Shown here piece by piece: positions 24,898 to 34,021 of a DNA stretch of 64,000 nt; within the stretch, counting starts at the first letter, position 1, and each line of letters starts with the position of its first letter. The position numbers were made by a program, and so were the translations under genes. The notes under the pieces were generated by a model. That model ran no database searches, was not told the origin of the DNA, and saw nothing but the letters and a program-made list of their open reading frames with translations. The stretch is from Pseudonocardia sp. N23 (lineage in GTDB: Bacteria; Actinomycetota; Actinomycetes; Mycobacteriales; Pseudonocardiaceae). The DNA lies in NCBI RefSeq assembly GCF_002583555.1, contig NZ_BEGX01000001.1, positions 1 through 64,000 of the forward strand, in the 5' to 3' direction.

Positions 24898-26279
24898 GTG
24901 AGCCGTGGTGCGGTCATGTCGCGGACGGCGGCGTAGCGCTCGCGGACGGCCGGGGTCGGGTCGGCCTCGTGGACGACGGTGCCCGCGGCCTCCCACTCCG
25001 GAAGATCGCCGGTGAGCACCCACGCGGCCTGCCGGGCGGCGCCGTCGGCCACGTGGTCGCCGGGCGTGGGGACGACGACGGGCCGGCCGAACACCGCCGG
25101 TGCGATCCGGGCGACGGCCTCCGAGCGGGCCGCCCCGCCGACCAGCAGGATCCGCTCGACGGGCACCTCGGCCGCGACCAGTGCGTCGAGGGCGTCGGCG
25201 AGCCCGCACAGCAGCCCCTCGACGGCGGCGCGTGCGAGGTACTCCGGTGCGGCCGTCGTCAGGGTGAGGCCGTGCAGCGACCCGGTCGCATCGGGCCGGT
25301 TGGGGGTGCGTTCCCCCTCCAGGTACGGCACGAGCACCAGACCACCGGCGCCGGTGGGACAGCGAAGGGCGAGCCGGGAGAGCTCGTCGTGGTCGACGCG
25401 CAGCAGGGTCGCGGCGGCGTCGAGGACGCGGGCGGCGTTGAGGGTGCAGACCAGCGGCAGGTGTTCGCCGGTCGCCGACGCGAACCCCGCGATGATCCCG
25501 GTCGGATCGGCGGTCGCGACCGGGCTGATCGCGCTGACGACGCCCGAGGTCCCGAGCGAGACCACGACGTCGCCGGGCCGCGCGCCCAGCCCGAGTGCGG
25601 CGGCGGCGTTGTCCCCGGCGCCCGGCCCGAGCATCCCGCCGGGGGACTCGGCTGGTCCCAGTACCCGCGGAAGCGCCACGTCGCGCCGCCCGAGGGCCCG
25701 TTCGAGCAGGTCGAGGCGGTACTCGCCGGTCGTCGGCGAGAAGTAGCCGGTCCCGGAGGCGTCGCTGCGGTCGGTGGTGAGGTCGGTGATGTCGTCCGTC
25801 CCGCGCAGCCGCCACGTGAGCCAGTCGTGGGGGAGGGCGACCGCGGCCGTCGCGGCGGCGTTGTCGGGCTCGTGCGACGCGAGCCACCGCAGCTTCGTGA
25901 CGGTGAACGACGCCACCGGCACGCTGCCCACCGCGTCCGCCCAGGTCTGTGCCCCGAGCTCGGCGACGAGCTCGTCGGCCGCGGCGGCGGAGCGGGTGTC
26001 GTTCCACAGCAGGGCGGGCCGGACCACCGACCCGGACGCGTCGAGGCACACCATCCCGTGCTGCTGGGCGCCGATCGAGATCGCGGAGACGTCGTCGAGC
26101 CCGCCCGCCGCGGTGAGGGCGTCCTGCAGGGCGGACCACCACGCGTCCGGGTCGACGGAGGTGCCGGCCGGATGTGGCGCGACCCCGCGCCGGACGAGCG
26201 CGCCGGAGGCGGCGTCGCGCACGACGACGGTGCACGACTGCGTCGACGAGTCGACCCCGGCGACAAGTGTGGCCGTCAT
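24894..26279 (-). CDS. xylB: Xylulokinase
   Basis: This FGGY-family kinase phosphorylates D-xylulose to xylulose 5-phosphate for the pentose phosphate pathway. The 461-residue protein starts with the phosphate-binding [11 protein letters not shown], contains [12 protein letters not shown] and WNDTRS for sugar binding, the catalytic Asp in [13 protein letters not shown] near residue 235, SLGTSGVV, and PYLEGERTP near 320. It lies 31 bp downstream of xylA on the same strand. Its stop overlaps the start of the ROK regulator. Family length is usually about 460-500. Confidence 0.93.
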   Translation of the reverse strand: MTATLVAGVDSSTQSCTVVVRDAASGALVRRGVAPHPAGTSVDPDAWWSALQDALTAAGGLDDVSAISIGAQQHGMVCLDASGSVVRPALLWNDTRSAAAADELVAELGAQTWADAVGSVPVASFTVTKLRWLASHEPDNAAATAAVALPHDWLTWRLRGTDDITDLTTDRSDASGTGYFSPTTGEYRLDLLERALGRRDVALPRVLGPAESPGGMLGPGAGDNAAAALGLGARPGDVVVSLGTSGVVSAISPVATADPTGIIAGFASATGEHLPLVCTLNAARVLDAAATLLRVDHDELSRLALRCPTGAGGLVLVPYLEGERTPNRPDATGSLHGLTLTTAAPEYLARAAVEGLLCGLADALDALVAAEVPVERILLVGGAARSEAVARIAPAVFGRPVVVPTPGDHVADGAARQAAWVLTGDLPEWEAAGTVVHEADPTPAVRERYAAVRDMTAPRLT

Positions 26280-26310
26280 GTCGAAGCCCAGGTCCCGCCA
26301 CTCACAGGGG

Positions 26311-27498
26311 TCACCTCGCCCCCAGCACGTGCTCCAGCGCCAGCTGGGCGAGCTTCGCGTAGCCGTAGCCGCGCTCGGCCTCCTTGTCGGCGTCGTAGTC
26401 CTCGAAGGCGCTGCGGTCGGCGAGCAGGTCGGCCACCGTCTCGCCCTCGTTGAGGGTCGGTTTCCCCAGGTCCGCGACGCCTGACACCGCGAGCGCCTCG
26501 ACCACCTCGGGGTCGGCGCGGAAGGCCGCGGCGCGCTCGCGCAGCAACAGGTAGGTGCGCATGTTGGCGGCGGCGGAGTCCCAGACGCCGACGATGTCCT
26601 CGGTGCGCAGCGGCTTGTAGTCGAAGTGCCGCGGGCCCTCGTAGGCCGGACCGCCGCCGGGGGCGCCGTTCTCGATCAGGTCGACGAGGGAGAAGGCGTT
26701 GAGCAGGTCGCCGTGGCCGAAGATCAGGTCCTGGTCGTACTTGATGCCGCGCTGGCCGTTGAGGTCGAGGTGGAAGAGCTTGCCCGCCCACAGCGCCTGT
26801 GCGATCCCGGCGGAGTAGTTGAGCCCGGCCATCTGTTCGTGCCCGACCTCGGGGTTCACCCCGACGATGTCGCCGTGCTCCAGCTCGGCGATGAACGCCA
26901 GCGCGTGCCCGAGCGTCGGCAGCAGGATGTCGCCGCGGGGCTCGTTGGGCTTGGGCTCGATGGCGAACCGGATGCCGTAGCCCTGCTCCTTGACGTATGC
27001 GGCGAGCATGTCGATGCCCTCGCGGTAGCGGTCGAGCGCGGCCCGGATGTCCTTGCCCTGGTCGACCTCGGCGCCCTCGCGGCCACCCCAGAACACATAC
27101 GTCGACGCGCCGAGCTCGGCGGCGAGGTCGAGGTGGCGCAGCACCTTGCGCAGCGCGAACCGGCGGACGCCGCGGTCGTTGCTGGTGAACGCCCCGTCCT
27201 TGAAGACGGGGTGGGTGAACAGGTTCGTCGTCATCATCGGGACGACGAGGCCGGTCTCGTCGAGCGCGCCGCGGAAGCGGGCGATCAGCCGGTCGCGCTC
27301 TCCCGTGTCGGTGCCGAAGGGGACGAGGTCGTCGTCGTGGAACGTGACGCCCCATGCGCCCAGGTCCGAGAGCCGGTGGACGGACTCGACGGGGTCGAGC
27401 GCGGGACGTGTGGCGTCGCCGAACGGGTCGCGGGCGGGCCAGCCCACGGTCCAGAGCCCGAAGCTGAACCGGTCCTCGCGCGTCGGCTGCGTCGCCAT
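26311..27498 (-). CDS. xylA: Xylose isomerase
   Basis: The enzyme interconverts D-xylose and D-xylulose with two divalent metals. The 395-residue protein matches the short class I (Streptomyces) type: His54 and Asp57 in [15 protein letters not shown] with the substrate-stacking Trp, the metal ligands in EPKPNEPRG and VNPEVGHEQ, and HLDLNGQRG with [13 protein letters not shown] 27498 has no strong ribosome binding site upstream. It is the first gene of the xylAB-regulator operon, and its promoter lies in the 55-bp gap shared with the divergent exonuclease gene, with an operator at 27512-27526. Confidence 0.96.
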   Translation of the reverse strand: MATQPTREDRFSFGLWTVGWPARDPFGDATRPALDPVESVHRLSDLGAWGVTFHDDDLVPFGTDTGERDRLIARFRGALDETGLVVPMMTTNLFTHPVFKDGAFTSNDRGVRRFALRKVLRHLDLAAELGASTYVFWGGREGAEVDQGKDIRAALDRYREGIDMLAAYVKEQGYGIRFAIEPKPNEPRGDILLPTLGHALAFIAELEHGDIVGVNPEVGHEQMAGLNYSAGIAQALWAGKLFHLDLNGQRGIKYDQDLIFGHGDLLNAFSLVDLIENGAPGGGPAYEGPRHFDYKPLRTEDIVGVWDSAAANMRTYLLLRERAAAFRADPEVVEALAVSGVADLGKPTLNEGETVADLLADRSAFEDYDADKEAERGYGYAKLAQLALEHVLGAR

Positions 27499-27511
27499 TG
27501 CCGCTCCTTTT

Positions 27512-27526
27512 GTTCGACGTCCGAAC
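27512..27526. promoter_or_regulatory. Inverted repeat upstream of xylA, probable XylR (ROK) operator
   Basis: GTTCG-acgtc-CGAAC lies 14 bp upstream of xylA. On the xylA strand the wider site reads ttAGTTCGgacgtCGAACaaa, which resembles known ROK-type XylR operators with AGTT and AAC half-sites. It sits between xylA and the divergent exonuclease III gene, so a bound repressor could affect both. Confidence 0.65.
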
Positions 27527-27553
27527 TAATAGGGGAACGGTAGCGTGCCGTCC

Positions 27554-28414
27554 GTGCGTCTGGCCACATGGAACGTGAACTCCGCCAAGATCCGGCTCCC
27601 GCGGCTGCTGCCGTGGCTCGACCAACGCAAGCCCGACGTCGTCTGCCTGCAGGAGACGAAGGCGTCCGACGCCGAGTGGGCCGAGACCTACGACGCGGAG
27701 CTGCGCGAGCGCGGCTACGAGGTCGCCCACCACGGGCAGGGGCGCTGGAACGGCGTCGCGATCCTGTCTCGCGTGGGCCTCGACGACGTCGAGCGCGGCC
27801 TGCCCGACGAGCCCCGGTTCCCCGACGACGACTCCTCCCCCGAGGCCCGCGCCCTGACCGCGACGTGCGGCGGGCTGCGGGTGACGTCGGTCTACGTGCC
27901 CAACGGCCGCACCCCCGACGACCCGCACTACGCCTACAAGCTCCGCTGGCTCGACGCGTTGCAGGCCATGGTCGCCGACGGCCCGACCGCCACGAGCGTC
28001 GTCGCCGGGGACATGAACATCGCCCCCACCGACGCCGATGTGTGGGACCCGTCCCTGTTCGTCGACGCCACCCACGTGACCCCCGCCGAGCGCAGGGCAC
28101 TCGACGGGCTGACCGGTCTGGGCCTGCACGACGTCGTGCGTGACCGCTGGCCGGGCGAGCGCGTCTTCTCCTACTGGGACTACCGCGCGGGTCGCTTCCA
28201 CCAGGACAAGGGCATGCGCATCGACCTGGTCCTCGTCGGCGGCGACGCCGTCGACAGGGTGCAGGCCGCGTGGATCGACCGCCAGGCGCGCAAGGGATCC
28301 GGCCCCAGTGACCACGCCCCGGTGATGGTCGACCTCGACGAGGCGCCCGACGGCGACATCGGTCCCGTCGTGCCGCCGCCGACGACCCCGGCGAAGCTCC
28401 CGCACCTCGGCTGA
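27554..28414 (+). CDS. xth: Exodeoxyribonuclease III / AP endonuclease
   Basis: This repair nuclease cleaves at abasic sites and removes 3' blocking groups. The 286-residue protein has all family motifs: RLATWNVNSAKIR at the start, CLQETKA, GRWNGVAILSR, SVYVPNGR, GDMNIAPTD, MRIDLVLV and the catalytic GPSDHAPVMVDL. GTG 27554 is chosen because relatives begin MRLATWNVNS; GTG 27545 is three codons further upstream. A proline-rich tail (PPPTTPAKLPHLG) extends beyond the usual end. It is divergent from xylA. Confidence 0.94.
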   Translation: MRLATWNVNSAKIRLPRLLPWLDQRKPDVVCLQETKASDAEWAETYDAELRERGYEVAHHGQGRWNGVAILSRVGLDDVERGLPDEPRFPDDDSSPEARALTATCGGLRVTSVYVPNGRTPDDPHYAYKLRWLDALQAMVADGPTATSVVAGDMNIAPTDADVWDPSLFVDATHVTPAERRALDGLTGLGLHDVVRDRWPGERVFSYWDYRAGRFHQDKGMRIDLVLVGGDAVDRVQAAWIDRQARKGSGPSDHAPVMVDLDEAPDGDIGPVVPPPTTPAKLPHLG

Positions 28415-28520
28415 AGTCGACCCGATCGAGCTGTTTCGGAGCGGTTCGGTGCGCACGATCGTTAATCCGGATGGAGTATTGCCCGCGACGATGATCGCCG
28501 ACCCAGACGTGGAGTCCCCC

Positions 28521-29261
28521 ATGAGCTACCGACGCGGCCGCATCGCCGCAGCAACCCTGATCGGATCGTTCGCCCTCCTGGGCGCGTCGGCCTGTTCCGC
28601 GGGTACCGATGCCGACGCACCCGCCCCCGGCGCCACCCCGCTGCCCACCGCCTCGGCGTCGGCCCAGCCCGGCGCGGGCGGCCAGGCCACCGAGGCCCAG
28701 CGCGCCGCGTTCGGCCAGGCCCACCAGGGCGCGCTGGCGCTCATCGCGCTCGGTGGCCTCGGCACCAACCAGGGCGACGGCGACCAGGTCAAGGGCCTCG
28801 CCCCTGACGTGACGTCGAACGGCCAGGCCCTCGACCAGGCGATCCGCGACCAGGCCACCGCCCAGGGCGTCGCGCTGACCGATGGGCTCAGCTCGGCACA
28901 GCAGCAGGTGATCAACGACCTGCAGGCCCGGAACGGCCAGCCGTTCGACCAGGCCTGGCTCCGCGCCGCGCTCGACATGGAGCAGCAGGCCCGCGACGCC
29001 GCCAACGCGATCCTCAACGACCCCAACGCCTCCCCGGAGGCCAAGAAGGCCGCCCAGGACGCCCTCGCCGGGCTCGACGCGCTGAAGACCCGACTCACGT
29101 CGGCATCGACCTCGTCGGGTGCGGCCGACCCCGGCTCGGTGAACGCGGGCACCGGCGGCCAGGCCGCCGAGGGCGACGACGTGCTGCCCATCGCCCTGAT
29201 CGGCGGCGGCGCAGCGCTGCTCGCCGGCGCGGGCCTCTACCGGCGCCGCAGCCGCGCCTGA
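28521..29261 (+). CDS. DUF4142 exported protein with C-terminal membrane anchor, probable sortase partner
   Basis: The 246-residue product starts with a basic signal segment (SYRRGRIAAATLIGSFALLGASACSAG), and a Cys after ASA could be a loose lipobox. A Pro/Ala linker follows, then an alpha-helical DUF4142-like domain (about 55-195) rich in Gln and Ala. The end reads DDVLPIALIGGGAALLAGAGLYRRRSRA: hydrophobic segment plus basic tail, like a cell-wall sorting signal, but no LPxTG is present (LPIAL takes its place). Its TGA overlaps the ATG of a class F sortase, which suggests that the two are functionally paired. Upstream in-frame starts at 28449 and 28491 are possible. Confidence 0.72.
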   Translation: MSYRRGRIAAATLIGSFALLGASACSAGTDADAPAPGATPLPTASASAQPGAGGQATEAQRAAFGQAHQGALALIALGGLGTNQGDGDQVKGLAPDVTSNGQALDQAIRDQATAQGVALTDGLSSAQQQVINDLQARNGQPFDQAWLRAALDMEQQARDAANAILNDPNASPEAKKAAQDALAGLDALKTRLTSASTSSGAADPGSVNAGTGGQAAEGDDVLPIALIGGGAALLAGAGLYRRRSRA

Positions 29262-29899
29262 TGACCTCCCCCACCGAGCCCGGCACCACGGCTGATCCGG
29301 AACCGCCGTCACGTCGGGCTCGGCGGGGTGCACGGATGTGGGTCGCCGCGGTCGGGGCGGTGTGCGTCGCCGCCGGGGTGGCGCTGCTGCTCGTGCGACC
29401 CGCGCACGACGTAGGGGTCGTCCCGATGGCCCCGCCCGCCGCGGCCGCGCAGACGGCGCCGGGCGTCGTCCCGGCGACGGTGACGATCCGCGGCGTCGAC
29501 ACCCCGGTCGTGCCGGTCGCCACCGCGCCCGACGGCTCGCTCACGCTGCCCGAGCAGCCCACGACCGTCGGCTGGTGGTCGCCGGGCGCGCTGCCCGGCT
29601 CGGCGGCGGGCTCGGTCGTGCTGGCCGGGCACGTCGACTCCCGGGTCGCGGGCCTCGGCGCCTTCGCCGTGTTGCGCGAGCTCGAGGTCGGGGAGCGGGT
29701 CACCGTCCGCGGCGCCGACGGTCGCGACGTCGGCTACGAGGTCGTCGCACGCCGGGAGTACCGCAAGGCCGAGCTGCCGTCGGACGTGTTCGACCGCGGC
29801 CGCGCGGCACGGCTCGTCCTCATCACCTGCGGCGGTCGCTTCGACCCGGCCACCCGCAGCTACGACGACAACGTGGTGGTCTACGCGACCCCCCGGTGA
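29261..29899 (+). CDS. Class F sortase
   Basis: This membrane-bound cysteine transpeptidase has 212 residues. A cytoplasmic basic stretch and one membrane helix (MWVAAVGAVCVAAGVALLLV) precede the sortase barrel. The catalytic residues are visible: His in VVLAGHVDS near residue 122, Cys in VLITCGG near 190 and Arg in ATRSYDDNVVVYA near 199. GWWSPGALPGSAAGSVVLAGH is typical of class F enzymes of actinobacteria. Translation is coupled to the preceding DUF4142 gene (TGATG), whose product is the likely substrate or partner. Confidence 0.9.
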   Translation: MTSPTEPGTTADPEPPSRRARRGARMWVAAVGAVCVAAGVALLLVRPAHDVGVVPMAPPAAAAQTAPGVVPATVTIRGVDTPVVPVATAPDGSLTLPEQPTTVGWWSPGALPGSAAGSVVLAGHVDSRVAGLGAFAVLRELEVGERVTVRGADGRDVGYEVVARREYRKAELPSDVFDRGRAARLVLITCGGRFDPATRSYDDNVVVYATPR

Positions 29900-29939
29900 G
29901 TGCCCGGGCGTCCGCCCGTGCCGGGTACGGTCTTCGACC

Positions 29940-31190
29940 GTGAGCACCGATCAGCAGGCCCCTGAGTTCGCCGCCGTCCGCGCCGCCGCCGAGCGCGCCG
30001 CGGCGGCTGCACCAGGGGTCCGCGCGGCCGGCGGCCCGGCCATCGACGCCGCCCTGCGCGAGGCTGCCGCGCTCCTGCGCGACCGCGCCGGGGTCCTTTT
30101 GGCCGCCAACGGAACCGACGTCGAGGCCGCCCGCCACAACGGCATGGCCGCGGGACTGCTCGACCGGCTCACCCTCACCCCGGAACGGCTGGCGGACATG
30201 GCCGTCCAGCTGGAGGTCCTCGCCGACACCCCCGAGCCGCCCACCGAGCGCGAGGTCCGCACGCTCCCGTCGGGCGAGCGCGTGCTGGAGCGCCGGATCC
30301 CCGTCGGCGTCATCGGCGCGGTGTTCGAGGCCCGCCCCAACGTGACCGTCGACGTCGCCTCCCAGGTGCTCAAGGCGCGCAGCGCCGCCGTCCTGCGCAC
30401 CGGTGCCGCGGCGCTGGGCAGTGCGACGGCGCTGGTTGAGCAGGTGATCGCGCCCGCGCTGGAGGCCAACGGCGTCCCGGCGGCGGCGGTCCAGCTGGTC
30501 CCGACACCTGGTCACGCCGGCGCCGACGCGCTCGTCGGCCTCCCCGATCTCGTGCCGCTGGTCGTGGTGCGCGGCAGCGGCGAGGTGACGCGGCGGCTCT
30601 CAGCGCTGGGGGCGACGGCCGGCACCCGCGTGCTGGCCCACGCCGACGGCGGCGGCGTGCTGTACCTCGACGCCAGCGCCGAGCCCGGCGACGTCGCCCG
30701 GCTCGTGGCCGACGGCACCGACCGGCTCGGCGTCTGCAACCGGCTCAACCTCCTGCTGATCGACCGCCCGGTCTACGACGCGCTGCTGCCCGTCGCGGAG
30801 AAGGTGCTGACGGACAACGGGATCGCGCTGAGCCTGCCCCCGCACGCGCACCGCCTCGGCCATGAGTGGGCGCTCGACCCGGGCAGCGAGGCGCACGTGA
30901 CGGTCCAGCCCGTCGACGGGGCCGTCGACGCCGCGCACACCGCCGCCCGTGAGACCAGCGGGCTCGCTGCGACGGTGTGCGCGCGCGACCAGGCCGCGGC
31001 CACGGCGTTCATCGACGCCTACACCGGCACCGGCGTCTTCTGGAACACGACGACGCGGCTGCTCGACGGATACAAGCTGCTCGGCCTGCCGGAGACCGGG
31101 ATCAACGTCGACCGCACCCCGGGTCCCCGCGGCCCGGTCACCTACCCGGACCTGGCCCTGCGCCAGTTCGTCGTCCTGCCGCCCGCGTAG
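29940..31190 (+). CDS. proA: Glutamate-5-semialdehyde dehydrogenase (gamma-glutamyl phosphate reductase)
   Basis: The second enzyme of proline synthesis reduces gamma-glutamyl phosphate with NADPH to glutamate-5-semialdehyde. The 416-residue aldehyde dehydrogenase-fold protein has IPVGVIGAVFEARPNVTVDVASQVLK, LVPTPGHAGADALVGLPDLVPLVVVRGSGE and the catalytic Cys in DRLGVCNRLN near residue 266; it ends with KLLGLPETGINVDRTPGPRGPVTYPDLALRQF in the usual place. The GTG start at 29940 follows the sortase stop by 40 bp. No proB is in the window. Confidence 0.95.
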   Translation: MSTDQQAPEFAAVRAAAERAAAAAPGVRAAGGPAIDAALREAAALLRDRAGVLLAANGTDVEAARHNGMAAGLLDRLTLTPERLADMAVQLEVLADTPEPPTEREVRTLPSGERVLERRIPVGVIGAVFEARPNVTVDVASQVLKARSAAVLRTGAAALGSATALVEQVIAPALEANGVPAAAVQLVPTPGHAGADALVGLPDLVPLVVVRGSGEVTRRLSALGATAGTRVLAHADGGGVLYLDASAEPGDVARLVADGTDRLGVCNRLNLLLIDRPVYDALLPVAEKVLTDNGIALSLPPHAHRLGHEWALDPGSEAHVTVQPVDGAVDAAHTAARETSGLAATVCARDQAAATAFIDAYTGTGVFWNTTTRLLDGYKLLGLPETGINVDRTPGPRGPVTYPDLALRQFVVLPPA

Positions 31191-31196
31191 AACATC

Positions 31197-31257
31197 CGCC
31201 GAGCTCGACACCAGGCTGGTTCGGTCGCCCCGAACCAGTCCCACGTGGAACTCGGCG
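31197..31257. repeat. 61-nt nested hairpin after proA
   Basis: An outer stem CGCCGAG (31197-31203) with CTCGGCG (31251-31257) encloses an inner stem CTGGTTCGG (31216-31224) with CCGAACCAG (31230-31238). It begins 7 bp after the proA stop, so it may terminate transcription. There is no T-tract. The nested design also suits a dispersed palindromic element, but only this copy is in the window. Confidence 0.6.
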
Positions 31258-31355
31258 CGATGGGGCACCGGGCGGACCGCCCGATCCCGGCGGGGCCGGC
31301 GGAGGCTGTGGACAGTGCGGGGCGGGTGTCGGGGCCGAGGGTTAGTGTCAGTCCT

Positions 31356-32651
31356 GTGTCGATCGAACTCCACCGCGCGACGCTCGCGAACGGCCTGCGT
31401 GTCCTGCTCGTACCCGACCCCGCCACACCGGTCGTCGGGGTCGCCGTGCACGTCGACGTCGGGTTCCGCTCGGAACCGGAGGGGCGCACCGGGTTCGCGC
31501 ACCTGTTCGAGCACCTGATGTTCCAGGGCAGCGAGAGCCTCGAGAAACTGGCGCACTTCCGCCACGTCCAGGGTTCGGGCGGGGTGTTCAACGGCTCGAC
31601 CCACCAGGACTACACCGACTACTTCGAGGTCCTCCCGGCCGCGGCGCTGGAGCGGGCGCTGTTCCTGGAGGCCGACCGGCTGCGCGCCCCGAAGCTGACG
31701 CAGGAGAACCTCGCCAACCAGATCGACGTGGTGAAGGAGGAGATCCGGCTCAACGTGCTGAACAGGCCCTACGGCGGGTTCCCCTGGATCCTGCTGCCGC
31801 CGGTCCTGTACGACACGTTCCCCAACGCGCACAACGGTTATGGCGACTTCTCGGAGCTTGAGCAGGCGGGCCTCGACGACGCGGCGGCCTTCTTCGACAC
31901 CTACTACGCCCCGGGCAACGCGCAGCTGACGGTGGCCGGGCCGATCGACGTCGACACCACGATGGCGTTGGTGGAGAAGCATTTCGGCGACATCCCGGCA
32001 CGCCCGACGCCCGCGCGGCCGAGCTTCTTCGAGCCGGTCCCGGGGGCGGAGCGCCGCCAGGCGGTGCCGGACGCGCACGCGCCGCTGCCCGCGCTGGCGA
32101 TGGGGTTCCGGATGCCCGACCCCGCCACCGATCTCGACGGCTACCTCGCGCACGTGCTGCTGGCGTCGGTGCTGGGCGACGGCGAGGCGGCGCGGCTGCA
32201 GCGCCGGCTCGTGCACGCCGACGGGCTGGTCACCGACGTGTCGGCCAGCGCCGGGCTGATGGGCTCGCTCGACGCACGCGACCCCGACACCTTCACCGTC
32301 ACCGCGGTGCACCCGGCCGCGGTCGAGCCCGACAAGGTCGTCGGTGCGGTCGACGAGGAGCTGGAGAAGCTCGCGGCCACGCCGCCGAGCACCGACGAGC
32401 TGGCCCGCCAGGTGGCGCGCTGGTCGGCGTCGCTGCACCAGGAGAACGACCGCGTGATGTACCGGATGCTCGGCCTGGGTGCGCGCGAGCTGCTCTACGG
32501 CCGCGCCGAGATCACCCTGGAGCTCACCGACCGGCTCGCCGTGCTGACCCCGGCACAGGTGGCCGCCGCGGCGGGTGCGCTGCGCGGCGCCGGCCGCGGG
32601 GTGCTGCTCGTCGAGCCCGGTGCGCAGGACACTCAGGAGGACGACGCGTGA
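31356..32651 (+). CDS. M16 family zinc metallopeptidase, catalytic member
   Basis: This pitrilysin/insulinase-type peptidase has 431 residues. The inverted zinc motif HxxEH is present as HLFEHLMF near residue 50, with the distal Glu in VVKEEIRLN near 127. GTG 31356 is chosen because relatives start a few residues before ATLANGLRVLLVPD; the open frame to 31245 is not supported. It is followed with GTGA overlap by a second M16 protein that lacks the zinc motif. Such pairs form heterodimeric processing peptidases in which one subunit is catalytic. Confidence 0.9.
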   Translation: MSIELHRATLANGLRVLLVPDPATPVVGVAVHVDVGFRSEPEGRTGFAHLFEHLMFQGSESLEKLAHFRHVQGSGGVFNGSTHQDYTDYFEVLPAAALERALFLEADRLRAPKLTQENLANQIDVVKEEIRLNVLNRPYGGFPWILLPPVLYDTFPNAHNGYGDFSELEQAGLDDAAAFFDTYYAPGNAQLTVAGPIDVDTTMALVEKHFGDIPARPTPARPSFFEPVPGAERRQAVPDAHAPLPALAMGFRMPDPATDLDGYLAHVLLASVLGDGEAARLQRRLVHADGLVTDVSASAGLMGSLDARDPDTFTVTAVHPAAVEPDKVVGAVDEELEKLAATPPSTDELARQVARWSASLHQENDRVMYRMLGLGARELLYGRAEITLELTDRLAVLTPAQVAAAAGALRGAGRGVLLVEPGAQDTQEDDA

Positions 32652-34021
32652 CCGCCGTGACGACGCACCGCACCGCCGAGGAGATCGGCCGCACCACCGC
32701 GGGGCCGCGGGAGCTGCCGCCGCTGGGCGAGACGCGCGAGGTGCCGCTGCCCGACGTCGTGGAGCGGACGCTGCCGTCGGGCCTGCGGGTGCTGGCCGCG
32801 CACCGGCCGGGCGTGCCGATGGTCGAGGTGCGGATGCGGGTGCCGTTCGCAGCACGCACGCCGGAGCACCCGGCGGTCGGCGAGCTGCTGTCGTCGACGC
32901 TGCTCACCGGCACCGCGTCGCGTGACCGCGTGGAGATCGACGACGAGCTGGCCGCCGTCGGCGCCGACCTCGGGGTGAGCATCGACCCGGAGCGGCTCTC
33001 GATCGGCGGGTCCGGCCTGGCCGAGGGGCTGCCGCGGATCCTGGGCGTCCTCGGCGACGTCCTCACCGCCGCCACGCACCCCGACACCGAGGTGGCCCGC
33101 GAACGGGAGCGGCTCGCCGAGCGGATCGCCGTCGCCCGCGCCCAGCCGCGGACGATCGCGCGAGAGGCGTTGCAGCGCAAGCGGTTCGGCGACCACCCGA
33201 TCACCAGGGAGATGCCGGGGGCCGACGAGGTCGCCGCCGTCACCGCCGAGCAGGTGCGCGCGCTGCAGGCCGCGTCGCTGGTGCCGGGCGGGGCGATCCT
33301 CACCCTCGTCGGCGACATCGACCCCGACGCCGCGATCGACGAGGTCGCCGGCGCGCTCGCCGGCTGGACGGCCGACCACCTCGCCCACGAGCTGGAGGCG
33401 CCGCCGCTGCCCGAGCCGGGTGACCTGCTGCTGGTGCACCGGCCGGGGTCGGTGCAGTCGCAGCTGCGGCTCTCGGGCCGGGCGCTGCGCCGCGGCGACG
33501 ACGGCTACGCGGCCCTGCAGCTGGCCAACCTCGTCTTCGGCGGGTACTTCTCCTCGCGCTGGATGGAGAACATCCGCGAGGACAAGGGCTACACCTACGG
33601 CGCGCACTCCGGGATGGAGTTCGTCCCGGGTGGCTCGCTGCTCGGGGTGGAGACCGACGTCGCCAGCGACGTGACGGCCGCCGCGCTGCTGGAGACCCGC
33701 TACGAGCTGGGCCGGATCGTGGCGGTGCCGCCGACGCCCGCCGAGGTCGAGGCGGCCCGCGCGTACGCGATCGGCTCGCTGCTGATCTCGCTCGACAGCC
33801 AGGGCGGCCTCGCGGGGATGCTCACCTCACTCGCGGCCGACGGGCTCGACGTCGACTGGCTGCGCGCCCATCCCGGCAGGCTCTCGGCCGTGACCGTGGA
33901 CGAGGTGGCCGCCGCGGCACTGGAGTTCTTCGCACCGTCGACGTTCACCGGTGTGGTGGTGGGCGACGCCGATGTCATCGGTGCCGGCGTCCGCGCGCTC
34001 GGCGGGATCACCGGACCGTGA
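32648..34021 (+). CDS. M16 family peptidase, non-catalytic partner
   Basis: The 457-residue protein has the M16 fold (TLPSGLRVLAAHRPGVPMVEV at the N-terminus). The position of HxxEH is occupied by HPAVGELLSS, so zinc cannot be bound. It keeps the R/Y substrate-binding motif of non-catalytic partners near residue 320 (RWMENIREDKGYTYGAHS). It most likely forms a heterodimer with the preceding protein. Both ends overlap neighbours by GTGA, so the two M16 genes and nudC are translationally coupled. Confidence 0.88.
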   Translation: MTAVTTHRTAEEIGRTTAGPRELPPLGETREVPLPDVVERTLPSGLRVLAAHRPGVPMVEVRMRVPFAARTPEHPAVGELLSSTLLTGTASRDRVEIDDELAAVGADLGVSIDPERLSIGGSGLAEGLPRILGVLGDVLTAATHPDTEVARERERLAERIAVARAQPRTIAREALQRKRFGDHPITREMPGADEVAAVTAEQVRALQAASLVPGGAILTLVGDIDPDAAIDEVAGALAGWTADHLAHELEAPPLPEPGDLLLVHRPGSVQSQLRLSGRALRRGDDGYAALQLANLVFGGYFSSRWMENIREDKGYTYGAHSGMEFVPGGSLLGVETDVASDVTAAALLETRYELGRIVAVPPTPAEVEAARAYAIGSLLISLDSQGGLAGMLTSLAADGLDVDWLRAHPGRLSAVTVDEVAAAALEFFAPSTFTGVVVGDADVIGAGVRALGGITGP

